Assembly: GCA_022574185.1 (NCBI GenBank)
Contig: JACZSM010000019.1
Coordinates: 1 to 41,799 of the forward strand
Origin: Pseudomonadota bacterium
GTDB taxonomy: Bacteria > Pseudomonadota > Gammaproteobacteria > Steroidobacterales > Woeseiaceae
Direction of reading: 5' to 3'
Length of the DNA: 41,799 bases
Below, piece by piece: positions 7,330 to 16,535 of the stretch (its first letter is position 1; each line of letters begins with the position of its first letter). The notes under the pieces are model-generated. The model made no database searches. It saw nothing but the letters and a program-made list of their open reading frames with translations, and was not told the origin of the DNA. The position numbers and the translations under genes are program-made.

Positions 7330-9045
7330 TTAATAACCGGCCGCCTGACCGTCCTTGCGCACTTCGGAGGCGCCATAGTACACGCCTTCTTTCTCGTCCC
7401 ACAGTATCGCTTGATAGCCGCCGAACCCGCCGTCGCTCTCGCCGAGCGTGTGTCCCATGGCCTCAAGCTGTGCCCGAATTTCGCTGCTGAAGCCACGCTC
7501 GAGGTGAACAACACCGCCATCGGTCATGACGTGACCCGTCGGCTGCGACGAGCCGCCATGCCGAATACGCGCCGCATCGCCCGCTTCCTGCAGATTCATA
7601 CCGAAGTCAACCATGTTGATGATGATCTGCGCATGCCCCTGCGGTTGCATCGCCCCTCCCATGACACCGAAACTCATGAGCGGTTTACCGTTCTTCATCA
7701 CGAATGCCGGGATAATCGTGTGAAACGGTCGTTTGCCCGGTTCGACGACATTTGCATGCCCTTTCTCGAGGCTGAACAATTCGGCCCTGTCCTGCAGCAC
7801 GAAACCCAGACCGCCCGGTGTCATGCCGGATCCCATGCCACGATAATTGCTTTGAATCAGTGACACCATGTTGCCATCGCGGTCCGCCACGGCCAGGTAA
7901 ATGGTGTCACCGTCGTCGAGTATGGTGTTACCCGCGGAGTATGCCGTGGCCGCCCGATCCTTCGAGATGAGCTGGCGACGTTCGTCAGCATATGCTTTGG
8001 AAATCAATCGATCTACCGGGACATCGACGAAATCCATGTCCGCATAGAATCGGGCACGATCTTCGAACACAAGCTTTTTGGCTTCAACGAATGTGTGCAC
8101 ATACTCAGCGCTGCCGAATCCCATCGCGGCAATGTCGAAACCCTCGAGAATATTCAGTATCTGCAGCGCCGCTATGCCCTGTCCGTTCGGCGGCAATTCA
8201 TACACATCCCAGCCGCGATAGTTGGTCGTCACGGGCGTCACCCACTCCGATCTATGCGCGGCAAGATCTGCGTAGCGCAGCAACCCTCCCTGTTCAGTCA
8301 TGTACGCGTCAATTCTTTTCGCGATTTCGCCTTTATAGAAGGCATCACGACCATCATTGGCGATGATTTCGTAAGTTTCTGCGAGACGCGGATTGCGAAA
8401 CAACTCACCCTTTCTTGGCATCTCCCCATCGGGCATAAAGGTTTCCGCAAAGCCCGGATAATCGGCTCGAGGGCCAGCACTTGTCGAAAAGTAATACGCG
8501 ATCGTCTCCGAAACCGGAAAGCCTTCGCGCGCATACCGAATCGCCGGAGCGAGGATCTCAGCCATCGACAGTCGTCCATAGCGGCCATGAAGTTCGAACC
8601 AGCCGTCAACAGCGCCAGGTACGCTGACGGGTAGCGGACCGTATGGTGGGATGCTGTCGATACCATGCTCTCTGAAGTATTCGAGCGTCATGAGTGCGGG
8701 AGCACGACCCGACGCATTCAGACCGGTTAGTTCCTGTTTGTCCGCGTCCCAGACGATCGCGAACAGGTCGCCACCGATTCCAGAACCCGTTGGTTCCATC
8801 AGGCCGAGCGCAGCATTTGCCGCGATTGCCGCGTCCACCGCACTGCCTCCCGCCTTGAGGATATCAAGCGCAATTTGCGTGACCAGCGGCTGGCTTGTCG
8901 CAACCATGCCATGGGCCGCAATGACTTCGGAACGGGACGCAAACGCCCGGCCAGTTACACGGTCATATCCCGGCTCAGATCCCACCACGTCAGCGCCTCC
9001 CAGAATCAAAAGTACAATGCCAACCAGACTTGCACGTCGTTTCAT
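7330..9045 (-). CDS. ggt: Gamma-glutamyltransferase (glutathione hydrolase)
   Basis: 571 aa from the ATG at 9043-9045; an ATG 11 codons earlier is possible but would put extra residues before the signal peptide (MKRRASLVGIVLLILGGADVVG). It is an Ntn-hydrolase that cleaves itself into two subunits and hydrolyses gamma-glutamyl bonds, for example in glutathione, in the periplasm. The expected autoprocessing Thr is in DDGDTIYLAV, about residue 381. Substrate-site motifs MVSLIQSNYRGMGSGMTPGGLGFVLQDR and VMGGAMQPQGHAQ are present. The N-terminal AAHGMVATSQPLVTQIALDILKAGGSAVDAAIAAN is characteristic. It lies divergent from pepQ and just upstream of trpS. Confidence 0.93.
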   Translation of the reverse strand: MKRRASLVGIVLLILGGADVVGSEPGYDRVTGRAFASRSEVIAAHGMVATSQPLVTQIALDILKAGGSAVDAAIAANAALGLMEPTGSGIGGDLFAIVWDADKQELTGLNASGRAPALMTLEYFREHGIDSIPPYGPLPVSVPGAVDGWFELHGRYGRLSMAEILAPAIRYAREGFPVSETIAYYFSTSAGPRADYPGFAETFMPDGEMPRKGELFRNPRLAETYEIIANDGRDAFYKGEIAKRIDAYMTEQGGLLRYADLAAHRSEWVTPVTTNYRGWDVYELPPNGQGIAALQILNILEGFDIAAMGFGSAEYVHTFVEAKKLVFEDRARFYADMDFVDVPVDRLISKAYADERRQLISKDRAATAYSAGNTILDDGDTIYLAVADRDGNMVSLIQSNYRGMGSGMTPGGLGFVLQDRAELFSLEKGHANVVEPGKRPFHTIIPAFVMKNGKPLMSFGVMGGAMQPQGHAQIIINMVDFGMNLQEAGDAARIRHGGSSQPTGHVMTDGGVVHLERGFSSEIRAQLEAMGHTLGESDGGFGGYQAILWDEKEGVYYGASEVRKDGQAAGY

Positions 9046-9100
9046 TATGCGTTCCACACCGATGGACAAGAATAACAATGATGCCTAGATTGCTCGTGGA

Positions 9101-10471
9101 ATGAAACAAGGTATTATTCCCGACATGAACGACGACTATTCGGACAAGAATTCCCGGCTTGGCGTACTGTACCCAGGCCACATCGAAGCCCTTAAGGCGC
9201 GCCACGATCACGCGCTTTTGAAATCGGGTGCCAGCCACGCCGTCATTTTCTCAGGCAGCCCGAAAGTCACATTCCTCGACGACATGTCTTACCCGTTTGT
9301 CGCAAACCCGCATTTTCTAAGTTGGGCGCCGCTTGGCTGCTTGCCGCTCTCCTACATCGTTTACACACCGGGCGAGACACCACGACTCATTTACTATCAG
9401 CCCCACGACTACTGGCATGTCGTTCCCGGAGATCCCGTCGGCTACTGGGCGCCTCATTTTGATATACGCATCGTACCTTCCATGGACGATATCGCCGCAC
9501 TCCTGCCCAAGGACAGTGACAAATGCATATTGATTGGTGAGATCGACGATGCCGCACACGCCTTCGGTATTGAACGCGTAAATCCAGCAATGGCCGTCAA
9601 TATTCTGCATTTTGCTCGCGGCATCAAGACCGAGTACGAGGTCGAATGCATGCGGCTTGCATCGCGCCGTGGCGCCCGCGGCCACGTTGCGGCCGAGGCC
9701 GCGTTTCGCGAACGTGCGTCCGAGTTCGAGATTCACCGGGCCTATTGTCATGCCGTAAGCCACATCGACAACGAACTACCGTACGGCAATATTGTCGCGC
9801 TCAACAGCCACGGTGCTGTATTGCATTACACGAACCTTGACCGCGAACCACCGGACGAGATGCGATCTTTTTTGATTGATGCCGGAGCCCGGGTGTGCGG
9901 TTATGCTTCTGACATTACGCGCACCTATTCTTTCGACGATGCGCGCTTTGCAGAATTGATCGAGCGCATGGACGCGATGCAACTCGAGATCGTCGGGAAA
10001 TTACGCGCCGGCGTGGACTACCGTGAACTACACGTGGATGCACATCGCATGCTCGGTGATGTATTGGTCGATACCGGTCTGGCGCACGGTGATGCAGACA
10101 CTCTTCTCGAAACCGGCGTAACATCGGCTTTCTTCCCACACGGTCTTGGCCACTTGATCGGCGTGCAGGTACACGATGTTGGTGGGCATACGCAAAATGA
10201 GTCGGGCACGATCATTGATCCACCCAGCGGCCACCCATTTCTGCGACTTACGCGTGTTCTCGAAGAAAACATGACTTTGACGATTGAGCCCGGCCTTTAC
10301 TTGATCGACATGCTGCTCGAAGATCTCCGCGGCACACCCGCTGAGAGCCACGTCGACTGGAATGCTGTTGACTGGCTCAGGCCGTTCGGTGGTGTTCGTA
10401 TCGAGGATGATGTACGGGTAACGCTCGATGGTTGTGAGAATCTGACGCGCGACGCATTCGCTGCTATTTAG
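9101..10471 (+). CDS. pepQ: Xaa-Pro dipeptidase
   Basis: 456 aa from ATG 9101. The ATG at 9125 (MNDDYSDK) fits family N-termini about as well, and neither has a strong ribosome-binding site. It is a metal-dependent dipeptidase that cleaves dipeptides with C-terminal proline. The pita-bread metal ligands are visible: Asp about 260 in LIDAGARV, Asp about 271 in SDITRT, His about 351 in HGLGHLIGVQVHD, Glu about 396 in TIEPGLY and Glu about 435 in GGVRIEDD. The N-terminal half has FSGSPKVTFLDDMSYPFVANPHF, typical of the long PepQ form of gammaproteobacteria. It overlaps the convergent SDR gene by 8 bp at the 3' end. Confidence 0.93.
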   Translation: MKQGIIPDMNDDYSDKNSRLGVLYPGHIEALKARHDHALLKSGASHAVIFSGSPKVTFLDDMSYPFVANPHFLSWAPLGCLPLSYIVYTPGETPRLIYYQPHDYWHVVPGDPVGYWAPHFDIRIVPSMDDIAALLPKDSDKCILIGEIDDAAHAFGIERVNPAMAVNILHFARGIKTEYEVECMRLASRRGARGHVAAEAAFRERASEFEIHRAYCHAVSHIDNELPYGNIVALNSHGAVLHYTNLDREPPDEMRSFLIDAGARVCGYASDITRTYSFDDARFAELIERMDAMQLEIVGKLRAGVDYRELHVDAHRMLGDVLVDTGLAHGDADTLLETGVTSAFFPHGLGHLIGVQVHDVGGHTQNESGTIIDPPSGHPFLRLTRVLEENMTLTIEPGLYLIDMLLEDLRGTPAESHVDWNAVDWLRPFGGVRIEDDVRVTLDGCENLTRDAFAAI

Positions 10472-11285
10472 CCCGCGCCTGTGCTTTCAGTTGTCGCTTG
10501 ACCCGTGCGCCTCTGCGCTCGAGAATCGGTCGCATGGCACGCCCAAGCCACGGCATCAGGTAAATCAACATCGTTAACACACCACTGATCGCCGGAAGCG
10601 ACTTTTCACGTTGATAATTTCCACAAAGATCGAGAACAGCTTGCGCGACCTCGTCCGCCGTGCTAATTGGCTGCGAGAATGTCAAGTCTGATACGTCGTC
10701 GATATTAGACATGATAAAGCCTGTGGCGATCGGGCCTGGCGAAACTACGGCAATCTTGATACCGCTGTCTCGCAATTCCTCAGCCATGGAAAGCGTAAAA
10801 GAGCGCAATCCCGCTTTGCTGGCTGCGTACGCGGCGCTGTATGGCACGGGTAAACGACCTGCGAGCGATCCAACATTGATAATCGCGCCGCCGCCCGCTT
10901 CCTTTAAATAGGGTATCGCGATACGGCTCAGCATAATTGGCGCTTTGAGATTGACATCGATCATTTTGCCGAGGTCAATGGCGTCGACCGATTCAACGGA
11001 CCCTCGCTTGTGGAAACCCGCATTGTTGACAAGTACGTCCACACGACCGAATTCGAAATTCGCTTTTTTAAAAAGACTGACGCAGGCATCGGAATCGGAG
11101 ACATCCATGGCGAAGATCTCAACACGCGTCTTATCACGCAGTTCTTCAGCGATCGCTTCAAGATTTCTTTTGGTTCGCGCAACAAGCATCAGGTTGGCAC
11201 CCGCGATGGCAAACAACCTCGCCATTGCGGCACCGACGCCTTCTGAACCACCCGTTACGATGACTGTCTTGTCGTTAAAGATCAT
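10464..11285 (-). CDS. Short-chain dehydrogenase/reductase
   Basis: 273 aa. Rossmann glycine motif TGGSEGVGAAMA, NNAG motif VLVNNAGFHKRGS, and catalytic Ser-Tyr-Lys in INVGSLAGRLPVPYSAAYAASKAGLRSF. The basic N-terminal segment VARTKRNLEAI after the second strand favours NADPH. The C-terminus (LTMLIYLMPWLGRAMRPILERRGARVKRQL) contains a hydrophobic, probably membrane-associated helix followed by a basic tail. The N-terminal TGGSEGVG and this tail recall 3-ketodihydrosphingosine reductase-like or DltE-type SDRs. The substrate is not certain. Confidence 0.85.
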   Translation of the reverse strand: MIFNDKTVIVTGGSEGVGAAMARLFAIAGANLMLVARTKRNLEAIAEELRDKTRVEIFAMDVSDSDACVSLFKKANFEFGRVDVLVNNAGFHKRGSVESVDAIDLGKMIDVNLKAPIMLSRIAIPYLKEAGGGAIINVGSLAGRLPVPYSAAYAASKAGLRSFTLSMAEELRDSGIKIAVVSPGPIATGFIMSNIDDVSDLTFSQPISTADEVAQAVLDLCGNYQREKSLPAISGVLTMLIYLMPWLGRAMRPILERRGARVKRQLKAQARAK

Positions 11286-11369
11286 TCGCGAATTCTATCA
11301 GGGCCTGTGCCTGGAGTGTTCTTAATCGTTCGTGTCGTGAGAGGCCTTAAATGAAGTCGCCTGAAGGAA

Positions 11370-11681
11370 TTATAAGCCGAGGTAGCCCTTGATCTTTGCC
11401 CACAACGACATTTCCCACCCGTACACGTCGAGACCCTCGGCGCCGAGTGTGGCTACGGGCATCGTTGTATCGGCCGGAATGATTTCATTCGCCGCAACAT
11501 CTTCGGGTCGCAATTCGAGTTTGCCTTCGTCCCCCTCGCACGGATCAGTCAGACCATCGACGGCCAGGCTCAGATATGGCAAGACGTTATCATCGACGAT
11601 GTCATCAAGAAAAACGGCGTCAGGGTCGAAGCTTTCCTTCGACAGGATGACACAGTCATCATAGGCTTTTTCGTTGCTAAT
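11370..11681 (-). CDS. Small acidic hypothetical protein, apparent ATT start
   Basis: 103 aa if translation starts at the ATT at 11679-11681 (reading I/M-SNEKAYDDCVILSKES). An AGAGGG ribosome-binding site lies 8 nt upstream. No ATG or GTG exists in the open frame; the only other usual start is a TTG at 11580-11582, which gives 70 aa and has no ribosome-binding site. The protein is acidic (FLDDIVDDN, CEGDEGKLELRPEDVAANE) and ends in YGWEMSLWAKIKGYLGL. I do not recognise the family. It may be a gene that lost its ATG, or one of the rare ATT-initiated genes. Confidence 0.45.
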   Translation of the reverse strand: MSNEKAYDDCVILSKESFDPDAVFLDDIVDDNVLPYLSLAVDGLTDPCEGDEGKLELRPEDVAANEIIPADTTMPVATLGAEGLDVYGWEMSLWAKIKGYLGL

Positions 11682-11737
11682 GGCGGCACCCTCTACAGTG
11701 AGTTGCTCTAGAATAATCCGGATAGAAGGAACAATAT

Positions 11738-11778
11738 GTGAGGAGACTCACAAGACCCGTCATTGGTCTTTTCTTTTT
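11738..11778 (+). terminator. Plus-strand tandem hairpin with T-tract
   Basis: GTGAG/CTCAC with a 4-nt loop (11738-11751) is followed at once by AAGACC/GGTCTT (11752-11770) and then TTCTTTTT. The form is that of an intrinsic terminator on the plus strand, but no plus-strand gene lies upstream of it. It may end an unannotated small RNA or block antisense readthrough toward rplQ. Confidence 0.45.
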
Positions 11779-11871
11779 ATATTCAAATACTTATAGTTAA
11801 ATCAGGCGTTGGATTGTCAGCCGTTAACCTTATGTAAAATTTCGGCGCATCGTTAGTCGCGGATCAGACGC

Positions 11872-11901
11872 AAAAAAGCCGGGCGATGCCCGGCTTTTTT
11901 T
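11872..11901. terminator. Bidirectional intrinsic terminator of the ribosomal cluster
   Basis: GCCGGGC-GAT-GCCCGGC with six A on the left and seven T on the right, so both strands have a T-tract. On the minus strand it ends the rpoA-rplQ transcript about 80 nt after the rplQ stop. Confidence 0.88.
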
Positions 11902-11930
11902 ATAGCTCATGTAATGACGACCAGTACCCC

Positions 11931-11983
11931 GTACCCCGTCAGAGCGGCTCTGAGCCCATCGATAACACGCTGACGAAGTACTA
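11931..11983 (-). repeat. Stop-codon hairpin (family C), copy 2, at the end of rplQ
   Basis: GTACCCCGTCAG (11931-11942) pairs with CTGACGAAGTAC (11970-11981). The two DNA mismatches become G-U pairs in the minus-strand RNA. It shares TGACGAAGTACTAGT with the upp copy, and the rplQ TAG stop (11981-11983) sits in it in the same way. A small inner hairpin (CAGAG/CTCTG) lies in the loop. Confidence 0.6.
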
Positions 11984-12367
11984 GTCTTCAGTCGCGACTT
12001 CGACCGCCGGCGATTCCCCGCTAAACATGACGATTGCCATCGGTGCCGAATCACCGGCACGTGGCCCGGTTTTGAGGATACGCAGGTATCCACCCGGTCG
12101 ATCCTTGAACCGCGGACCGAGTTCCGAAAATAATTTGCCAACCACTTCCTTGTCGCGCAGGCGATCGAACGCCAACCGACGATTAGCTACGCTATCCTCT
12201 TTGGCAAGAGTAATAAGCGGTTCAACTACACGACGCAATTCTTTGGCTTTGGCCAGCGTCGTTTTGATCGTCTCGTGCTTCAACATCGACGCTGCCATGT
12301 TACGAAACATGGCCTTGCGATGGGAGCTGTTGCGACCGAGTCGACGACCGGATTTTCTATGGCGCAT
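11981..12367 (-). CDS. rplQ: 50S ribosomal protein L17
   Basis: 128 aa (E. coli 127). [58 protein letters not shown] is the conserved globular domain, and [32 protein letters not shown] closes it. It is the last gene of the alpha operon, 21 bp after rpoA. The short acidic tail after MVMF is variable in the family. Confidence 0.97.
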   Translation of the reverse strand: MRHRKSGRRLGRNSSHRKAMFRNMAASMLKHETIKTTLAKAKELRRVVEPLITLAKEDSVANRRLAFDRLRDKEVVGKLFSELGPRFKDRPGGYLRILKTGPRAGDSAPMAIVMFSGESPAVEVATED

Positions 12368-12388
12368 CTGAGTATCCTAAATCGTATA

Positions 12389-13396
12389 TTACGGCTGCAG
12401 CATGAGTTCATGCTCGGGACGTAAACTCGGCGGTGGCCAGTTCTCGAGCCGCATTCCAAGGCCGAGGCCGTGTCCCTCGAGTACTTCCTTAATCTCGGTC
12501 AGTGACTTCTTACCGAGGTTTGGCGTCCGCAGAAGCTCAACCTCTGTTCGCTGAACAAGATCTCCGATATACATGATGTTCTCTGCCTTGAGACAATTTG
12601 CCGAACGAACGGTGAGCTCAAGTTCGTCAACAGGCCGCAGCAGAATCGGATCGACCTGATTCTCTGCTTGCGCACCGACACCTTCTTCCTGACCCTGCAG
12701 GTCAACGAAGACAGACAGCTGGTCCTTGAGGATGCTGCCCGCGCGACGAATCGCCTCTTCAGGATCGATCGTGCCGTTCGTCTCGATATCGATGATCAGT
12801 TTGTCGAGATCGGTTCGCTGCTCAACACGTGCTGCCTCAACGCTGTACGTTACGCGGCGCACTGGACTGAATGACGCATCAAGTTGCAGACGCCCGATCG
12901 GGCCGGTCTCCTCCTCGAACAACGGACGCTGCGTCGCCGGTCGATAGCCACGACCACGCTCAACCTTGAGAATAGTGTTTAGCTCACCGGTCTTCGTCAG
13001 ATTGGCAATCACGAGTTCAGGATTCATGATCTCAACATCGTGATCGAGTTGAATATCGCCAGCTGTTACCGGACCCGGTCCCTTCTTCGAGATTCGCAGC
13101 TCAGCGACGTCACGCGTGTGCATGCGAACGGCAATCTGCTTCAGGTTCAAGAGAATTTCGACGACGTCTTCCTGCACGCCATCGATGCTTGTGTACTCGT
13201 GCAGCACACCCTCGATCTCTGCCTCAGTAATGGCTGCGCCCGGCATTGACGAGAGCAAAATGCGACGTAACGCATTGCCCAGCGTGTGGCCGAATCCGCG
13301 TTCGAACGGCTCAATGACCACTTTAGCCAACTGATCATTAATCGGCGTTACCTTGACAACGCGAGGCTTCAAAAATTCATGTACAGATTCTTGCAT
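12389..13396 (-). CDS. rpoA: DNA-directed RNA polymerase subunit alpha
   Basis: 335 aa. The N-terminal domain (about 1-230) carries the assembly motif [52 protein letters not shown]. The C-terminal domain (about 250-325) includes [46 protein letters not shown], with the arginine-asparagine face that contacts UP elements and activators. It starts 18 bp after rpsD and ends 21 bp before rplQ, as in other gammaproteobacterial alpha operons. Confidence 0.98.
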   Translation of the reverse strand: MQESVHEFLKPRVVKVTPINDQLAKVVIEPFERGFGHTLGNALRRILLSSMPGAAITEAEIEGVLHEYTSIDGVQEDVVEILLNLKQIAVRMHTRDVAELRISKKGPGPVTAGDIQLDHDVEIMNPELVIANLTKTGELNTILKVERGRGYRPATQRPLFEEETGPIGRLQLDASFSPVRRVTYSVEAARVEQRTDLDKLIIDIETNGTIDPEEAIRRAGSILKDQLSVFVDLQGQEEGVGAQAENQVDPILLRPVDELELTVRSANCLKAENIMYIGDLVQRTEVELLRTPNLGKKSLTEIKEVLEGHGLGLGMRLENWPPPSLRPEHELMLQP

Positions 13397-13414
13397 GGGT
13401 AATTACCTTCCTGA

Positions 13415-14035
13415 CTACTTAGAGTAAAGCTCAACGACGAGGTTTTCATTGATATCGGGAAGCACATCTTCCCGATCCGGCAATGATTTCATGACCCCCG
13501 ACATCTTTTTCGCGTCGACCTCAACCCAATCGGGCAGGCCGATCTGGCCAGCAATTTCCATCGCACTTTGAATGCGAAGTTGTTTACGGGCCTTTTCACG
13601 AATACCGATAGAATCGCCTGCCGCAACTTGCGCAGACGGAATATTGACAACTTTGCCATTCATCTCAATGCTCTTATGGCTTACGAGCTGACGTGCTTCG
13701 GCGCGCGTTGAGGCGAAACCCATACGATAGACGACATTGTCCAGACGACCTTCGAGAAGGCGCAACAGGTTCTCACCCGTTGATCCCTTCAACTGCGCAG
13801 CACGCTTGTAGTAATTTCGAAACTGACGTTCGAGCACGCCATACATGCGCCGCAACTTCTGTTTTTCGCGAAGTTGCAGTCCATATTCCGAAATACGCGG
13901 GCGACGCTGTGGCGCGCCTCCTGGCGGTACGTCAAGTTTACACTTCGACTCAAGCGGCCTGATGCCACTTTTCAAAAACAGATCCGTGCCTTCGCGGCGG
14001 GACAGTTTGCACTTTGGTCCTAAATATCTTGCCAT
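13415..14035 (-). CDS. rpsD: 30S ribosomal protein S4
   Basis: 206 aa, identical in length to E. coli S4. It starts [24 protein letters not shown], and the S4 RNA-binding domain (about 95-160) reads [38 protein letters not shown]. The zinc-binding cysteines found in some bacteria are absent. It binds 16S rRNA early in assembly. In E. coli S4 represses the alpha operon by binding a pseudoknot at the rpsM start; I could not confirm that structure here. Confidence 0.98.
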   Translation of the reverse strand: MARYLGPKCKLSRREGTDLFLKSGIRPLESKCKLDVPPGGAPQRRPRISEYGLQLREKQKLRRMYGVLERQFRNYYKRAAQLKGSTGENLLRLLEGRLDNVVYRMGFASTRAEARQLVSHKSIEMNGKVVNIPSAQVAAGDSIGIREKARKQLRIQSAMEIAGQIGLPDWVEVDAKKMSGVMKSLPDREDVLPDINENLVVELYSK

Positions 14036-14047
14036 TTACTTTAGCCT

Positions 14048-14428
14048 CTAAACGCGACGCTTTTTGGGCGGGCGACAGCCATTGTGAGGAATCGGTGTAA
14101 CGTCCTCGATGTTTTGAATACGAAAACCCAGGGCGTTCAGGGCGCGCACCGCTGACTCGCGGCCTGGACCTGGTCCACGAACCCGCACATCCAGGTTCTT
14201 GACACCGAAATCCAGCGCTAATCGGCCAGCTTTCTCGGACGCAATCTGCGCCGCGAACGGCGTCGATTTGCGAGACCCACGAAATCCGCAGCCCCCCGCA
14301 GTCGCCCACGAAAGCGTATTGCCCTGTCGATCCGTAATCGTAATGATCGTGTTGTTGAAGGAAGCATGAATATGCGCTATCGCATCCACGACATGCTTTT
14401 TAACCTTCTTTTTCTTAGCTTCAGCCAT
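14048..14428 (-). CDS. rpsK: 30S ribosomal protein S11
   Basis: 126 aa. After a lysine-rich start ([13 protein letters not shown]) it shows [44 protein letters not shown] and the C-terminal [18 protein letters not shown]...[18 protein letters not shown]. It lines the 30S platform near the mRNA exit. A 109-bp spacer separates it from rpsM upstream, because a REP-like element lies there. Confidence 0.97.
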   Translation of the reverse strand: MAEAKKKKVKKHVVDAIAHIHASFNNTIITITDRQGNTLSWATAGGCGFRGSRKSTPFAAQIASEKAGRLALDFGVKNLDVRVRGPGPGRESAVRALNALGFRIQNIEDVTPIPHNGCRPPKKRRV

Positions 14429-14450
14429 TCTGTTCTCTCTAATTACCGCT

Positions 14451-14523
14451 ATCGCCCGGTCCGATCGATACCACTAAACCATTCGGTTGGTCCAGCGTTC
14501 TCTTCGTACGGCGGGCTCCTACG
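14451..14523 (-). repeat. REP-like element, copy 3, between rpsM and rpsK
   Basis: It runs from ATCGCCCGGTCCGATCGATA to CGGGCTCCTACG. It is very similar along its whole length to the copy at 27635-27707 (shared CTAAACCATTCGGTTG). It fills most of the 109-bp intercistronic gap inside the alpha operon. Confidence 0.7.
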
Positions 14524-14537
14524 ACGCATCGTCGTTC

Positions 14538-14894
14538 TTACCTTTTAATCGGTCGCCGCGGACCCTTGCGAGTGCGCGCGTTAGTGCGAGTTCGCTGGCC
14601 ACGCAAAGGCAATCCACGCCGGTGCCGAATCCCGCGGTAGGAACCTAGATCCATCAAGCGTTTGATATTCATGGAAATTTCTCGACGAAGGTCGCCCTCG
14701 ACCGTAAATATCGCAACGGCTGTTCTGAGCTTCGCGACTTCCGGTTCCGCGAGATTCTTGACCGCTGTCTCCGGCGCAACACCCGCCGCCGCACAAATCT
14801 GTTGTGCGCGAGTTCGCCCGATGCCGTAAATCGCCGTCAAGGAAATCACGACGTGTTTGGTCAACGGAATATTAATACCTGATATACGTGCCAC
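14538..14894 (-). CDS. rpsM: 30S ribosomal protein S13
   Basis: 118 aa, as in E. coli. [34 protein letters not shown] is the H2TH region, and [32 protein letters not shown] is the conserved basic tail that reaches toward P-site tRNA. It follows rpmJ by 18 bp. Confidence 0.98.
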   Translation of the reverse strand: MARISGINIPLTKHVVISLTAIYGIGRTRAQQICAAAGVAPETAVKNLAEPEVAKLRTAVAIFTVEGDLRREISMNIKRLMDLGSYRGIRHRRGLPLRGQRTRTNARTRKGPRRPIKR

Positions 14895-14912
14895 TTAGGT
14901 GATCCTTTTCGT

Positions 14913-15026
14913 TTAACCCTGGCGTTGCTTATGCCGCCCGTCGGTGCAAATAACTCGCACAACACCTTTGCGGCGAATAATTTTGCAATTTCTGCAGATT
15001 CTTTTTACTGATGCTCTTACTTTCAT
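14913..15026 (-). CDS. rpmJ: 50S ribosomal protein L36
   Basis: 37 aa, found by reading the gap between secY and rpsM. It reads [20 protein letters not shown] then [17 protein letters not shown]. The zinc ribbon ligands Cys-Cys-Cys-His are all present (CRNC, IC, H), so this is the zinc-binding C+ form. It lies 28 bp after secY, its standard position. Confidence 0.96.
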   Translation of the reverse strand: MKVRASVKRICRNCKIIRRKGVVRVICTDGRHKQRQG

Positions 15027-15054
15027 GAGCTTGCTCCTGTATCCGCTGACAATG

Positions 15055-16416
15055 TCAGCGTACTTGTCCGCCACGGCCGTAATTGCGCAGGTTGGCTTTC
15101 TGCATCATGCCCTCATACTGATGACTCATCGCATGCGCTTGCATTTGCGACATGAAGTCCATCGTCACGACAACGAGAATCAACAAGGACGTGCCGCCGA
15201 AGCTAAATGGCATGGTCGGATAGAACATACGCACAAGTTCCGGCAACAGACAGACACCGGCAATATATAGCGCGCCCCAGAATGTCAACCTCGTCAGTAC
15301 CTTGTCTATGTAGTCGGCCGTTTGTGCGCCCGGTCGAATACCCGGCACAAACGCGCCTGACTTCTTCAGATTGTCCGCCGTGTCTTTCGAATTAAACATC
15401 AGCGCCGTATAGAAGAAGCAAAAGAAAATAATTAGTGCCGCATACATCAGCACATATATGGGTTGTCCGGGACCAAGGTTGGCGCCAATCGTCTGTAATA
15501 GTCGTTGCAAAAAGTTTGGCTCGGCCGCCTGACCGAAAAATTGCGCGATTGTCGCCGGGAACATCAGGATACTCGACGCGAAAATCGGCGGAATTACGCC
15601 CGCCATATTGATCTTGAATGGCAAATGCGTGCTCTGCGCCTGGTACATTTTGCGGCCCTGTTGCCTACGCGCGTAATTAACCGCGATACGTCGTTGTGCA
15701 CGCTCCATATAAACCACGAATACGATCGCCGCGATTGCACCGAGAAGCATTAATATCGCGGTTACAGCTGACATCTCACCGCTGCGCACGAGACCAGCCG
15801 TGCCGGCGACAGCGGCAGGAAGTCCGGCAACAATGCCCGCGAGAATGATCATCGAGATACCGTTGCCGATACCACGTTCTGTGATCTGCTCACCGAGCCA
15901 CATCAGGAAGATCGTACCCGTAACCAAGGTGATACAGGCCGGAATCACAAATGACGGCCCCGGATTGACAACGATGCCGGCCTGACCCTGCAACCACGAT
16001 GCCGCGGCGATCGACTGGAAACTTGCCAGGAAAACCGTGCCATAGCGCGTGTACTTGACAATCTGGCGGCGGCCCTGCTCACCCTCTTTTCTAAGCTGCT
16101 GCAATGTAGGCACGATATGGCTCGCCATCTGCATAATAATCGACGACGAAATGTACGGCATGATGCCCATAGCGAAAATGCCGAAGCGTGACAATGCACC
16201 ACCAGAGAACAGGTTGACCATGCCCAGCAGACCGCCAGCTTGCTGCTCAAAAAATGCAGCCAGCGCAACAGGATTCACGCCCGGTACCGGAATGTAGGTA
16301 CCCGCACGGAACACGATCAACGCACCAATCAGGAACAGGAAGCGAACTTTGAGTTCGCCCAGTTTGCTCCCTGATTTCGCGATATCTGCCGGATTTTGTT
16401 GGGGCGTCTTTGCCAC
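15055..16416 (-). CDS. secY: Preprotein translocase subunit SecY
   Basis: 453 aa with ten predicted membrane segments. It is the channel of the Sec translocon. Recognisable regions: [25 protein letters not shown] (TM1 and plug entry), [30 protein letters not shown], the cytosolic loop [45 protein letters not shown], and [26 protein letters not shown]. The gap to rplO upstream is 119 bp because a REP-like element lies in it. Confidence 0.98.
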   Translation of the reverse strand: MAKTPQQNPADIAKSGSKLGELKVRFLFLIGALIVFRAGTYIPVPGVNPVALAAFFEQQAGGLLGMVNLFSGGALSRFGIFAMGIMPYISSSIIMQMASHIVPTLQQLRKEGEQGRRQIVKYTRYGTVFLASFQSIAAASWLQGQAGIVVNPGPSFVIPACITLVTGTIFLMWLGEQITERGIGNGISMIILAGIVAGLPAAVAGTAGLVRSGEMSAVTAILMLLGAIAAIVFVVYMERAQRRIAVNYARRQQGRKMYQAQSTHLPFKINMAGVIPPIFASSILMFPATIAQFFGQAAEPNFLQRLLQTIGANLGPGQPIYVLMYAALIIFFCFFYTALMFNSKDTADNLKKSGAFVPGIRPGAQTADYIDKVLTRLTFWGALYIAGVCLLPELVRMFYPTMPFSFGGTSLLILVVVTMDFMSQMQAHAMSHQYEGMMQKANLRNYGRGGQVR

Positions 16417-16447
16417 GTGGTTTGCCTGTTTTTTCCTGTCTTTGTTT

Positions 16448-16520
16448 ATCGCCCGGTCATGTTATTAACGTCCAGCCAATCAATTGGCTTAAAGTGCTAA
16501 TAACACGTCGGGCTCCTACG
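16448..16520 (-). repeat. REP-like element, copy 4, between rplO and secY
   Basis: The ends (ATCGCCCGG and CGGGCTCCTACG) match the family. The middle is unrelated to the other copies and forms its own nested inverted repeats TGTTATTA/TAATAACA and AGCCAAT/ATTGGCT. It lies inside the spc operon. Confidence 0.65.
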
Positions 16521-16535
16521 ATTATTTCCTATTCC

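Larger units (their letters stand above)
11682..11980. other. Intergenic region after rplQ
   Basis: It contains a plus-strand double hairpin with a T-tract (11738-11778), an AT-rich stretch around 11780-11835, the bidirectional terminator at 11872-11901 and the rplQ stop-codon hairpin. No other gene is visible. Confidence 0.5.

Noticed and set aside
6982..7863. 293-codon open frame on the plus strand across trpS and ggt
   Set aside because: It is antisense to two well-identified genes and rich in Arg/His as shadows are.
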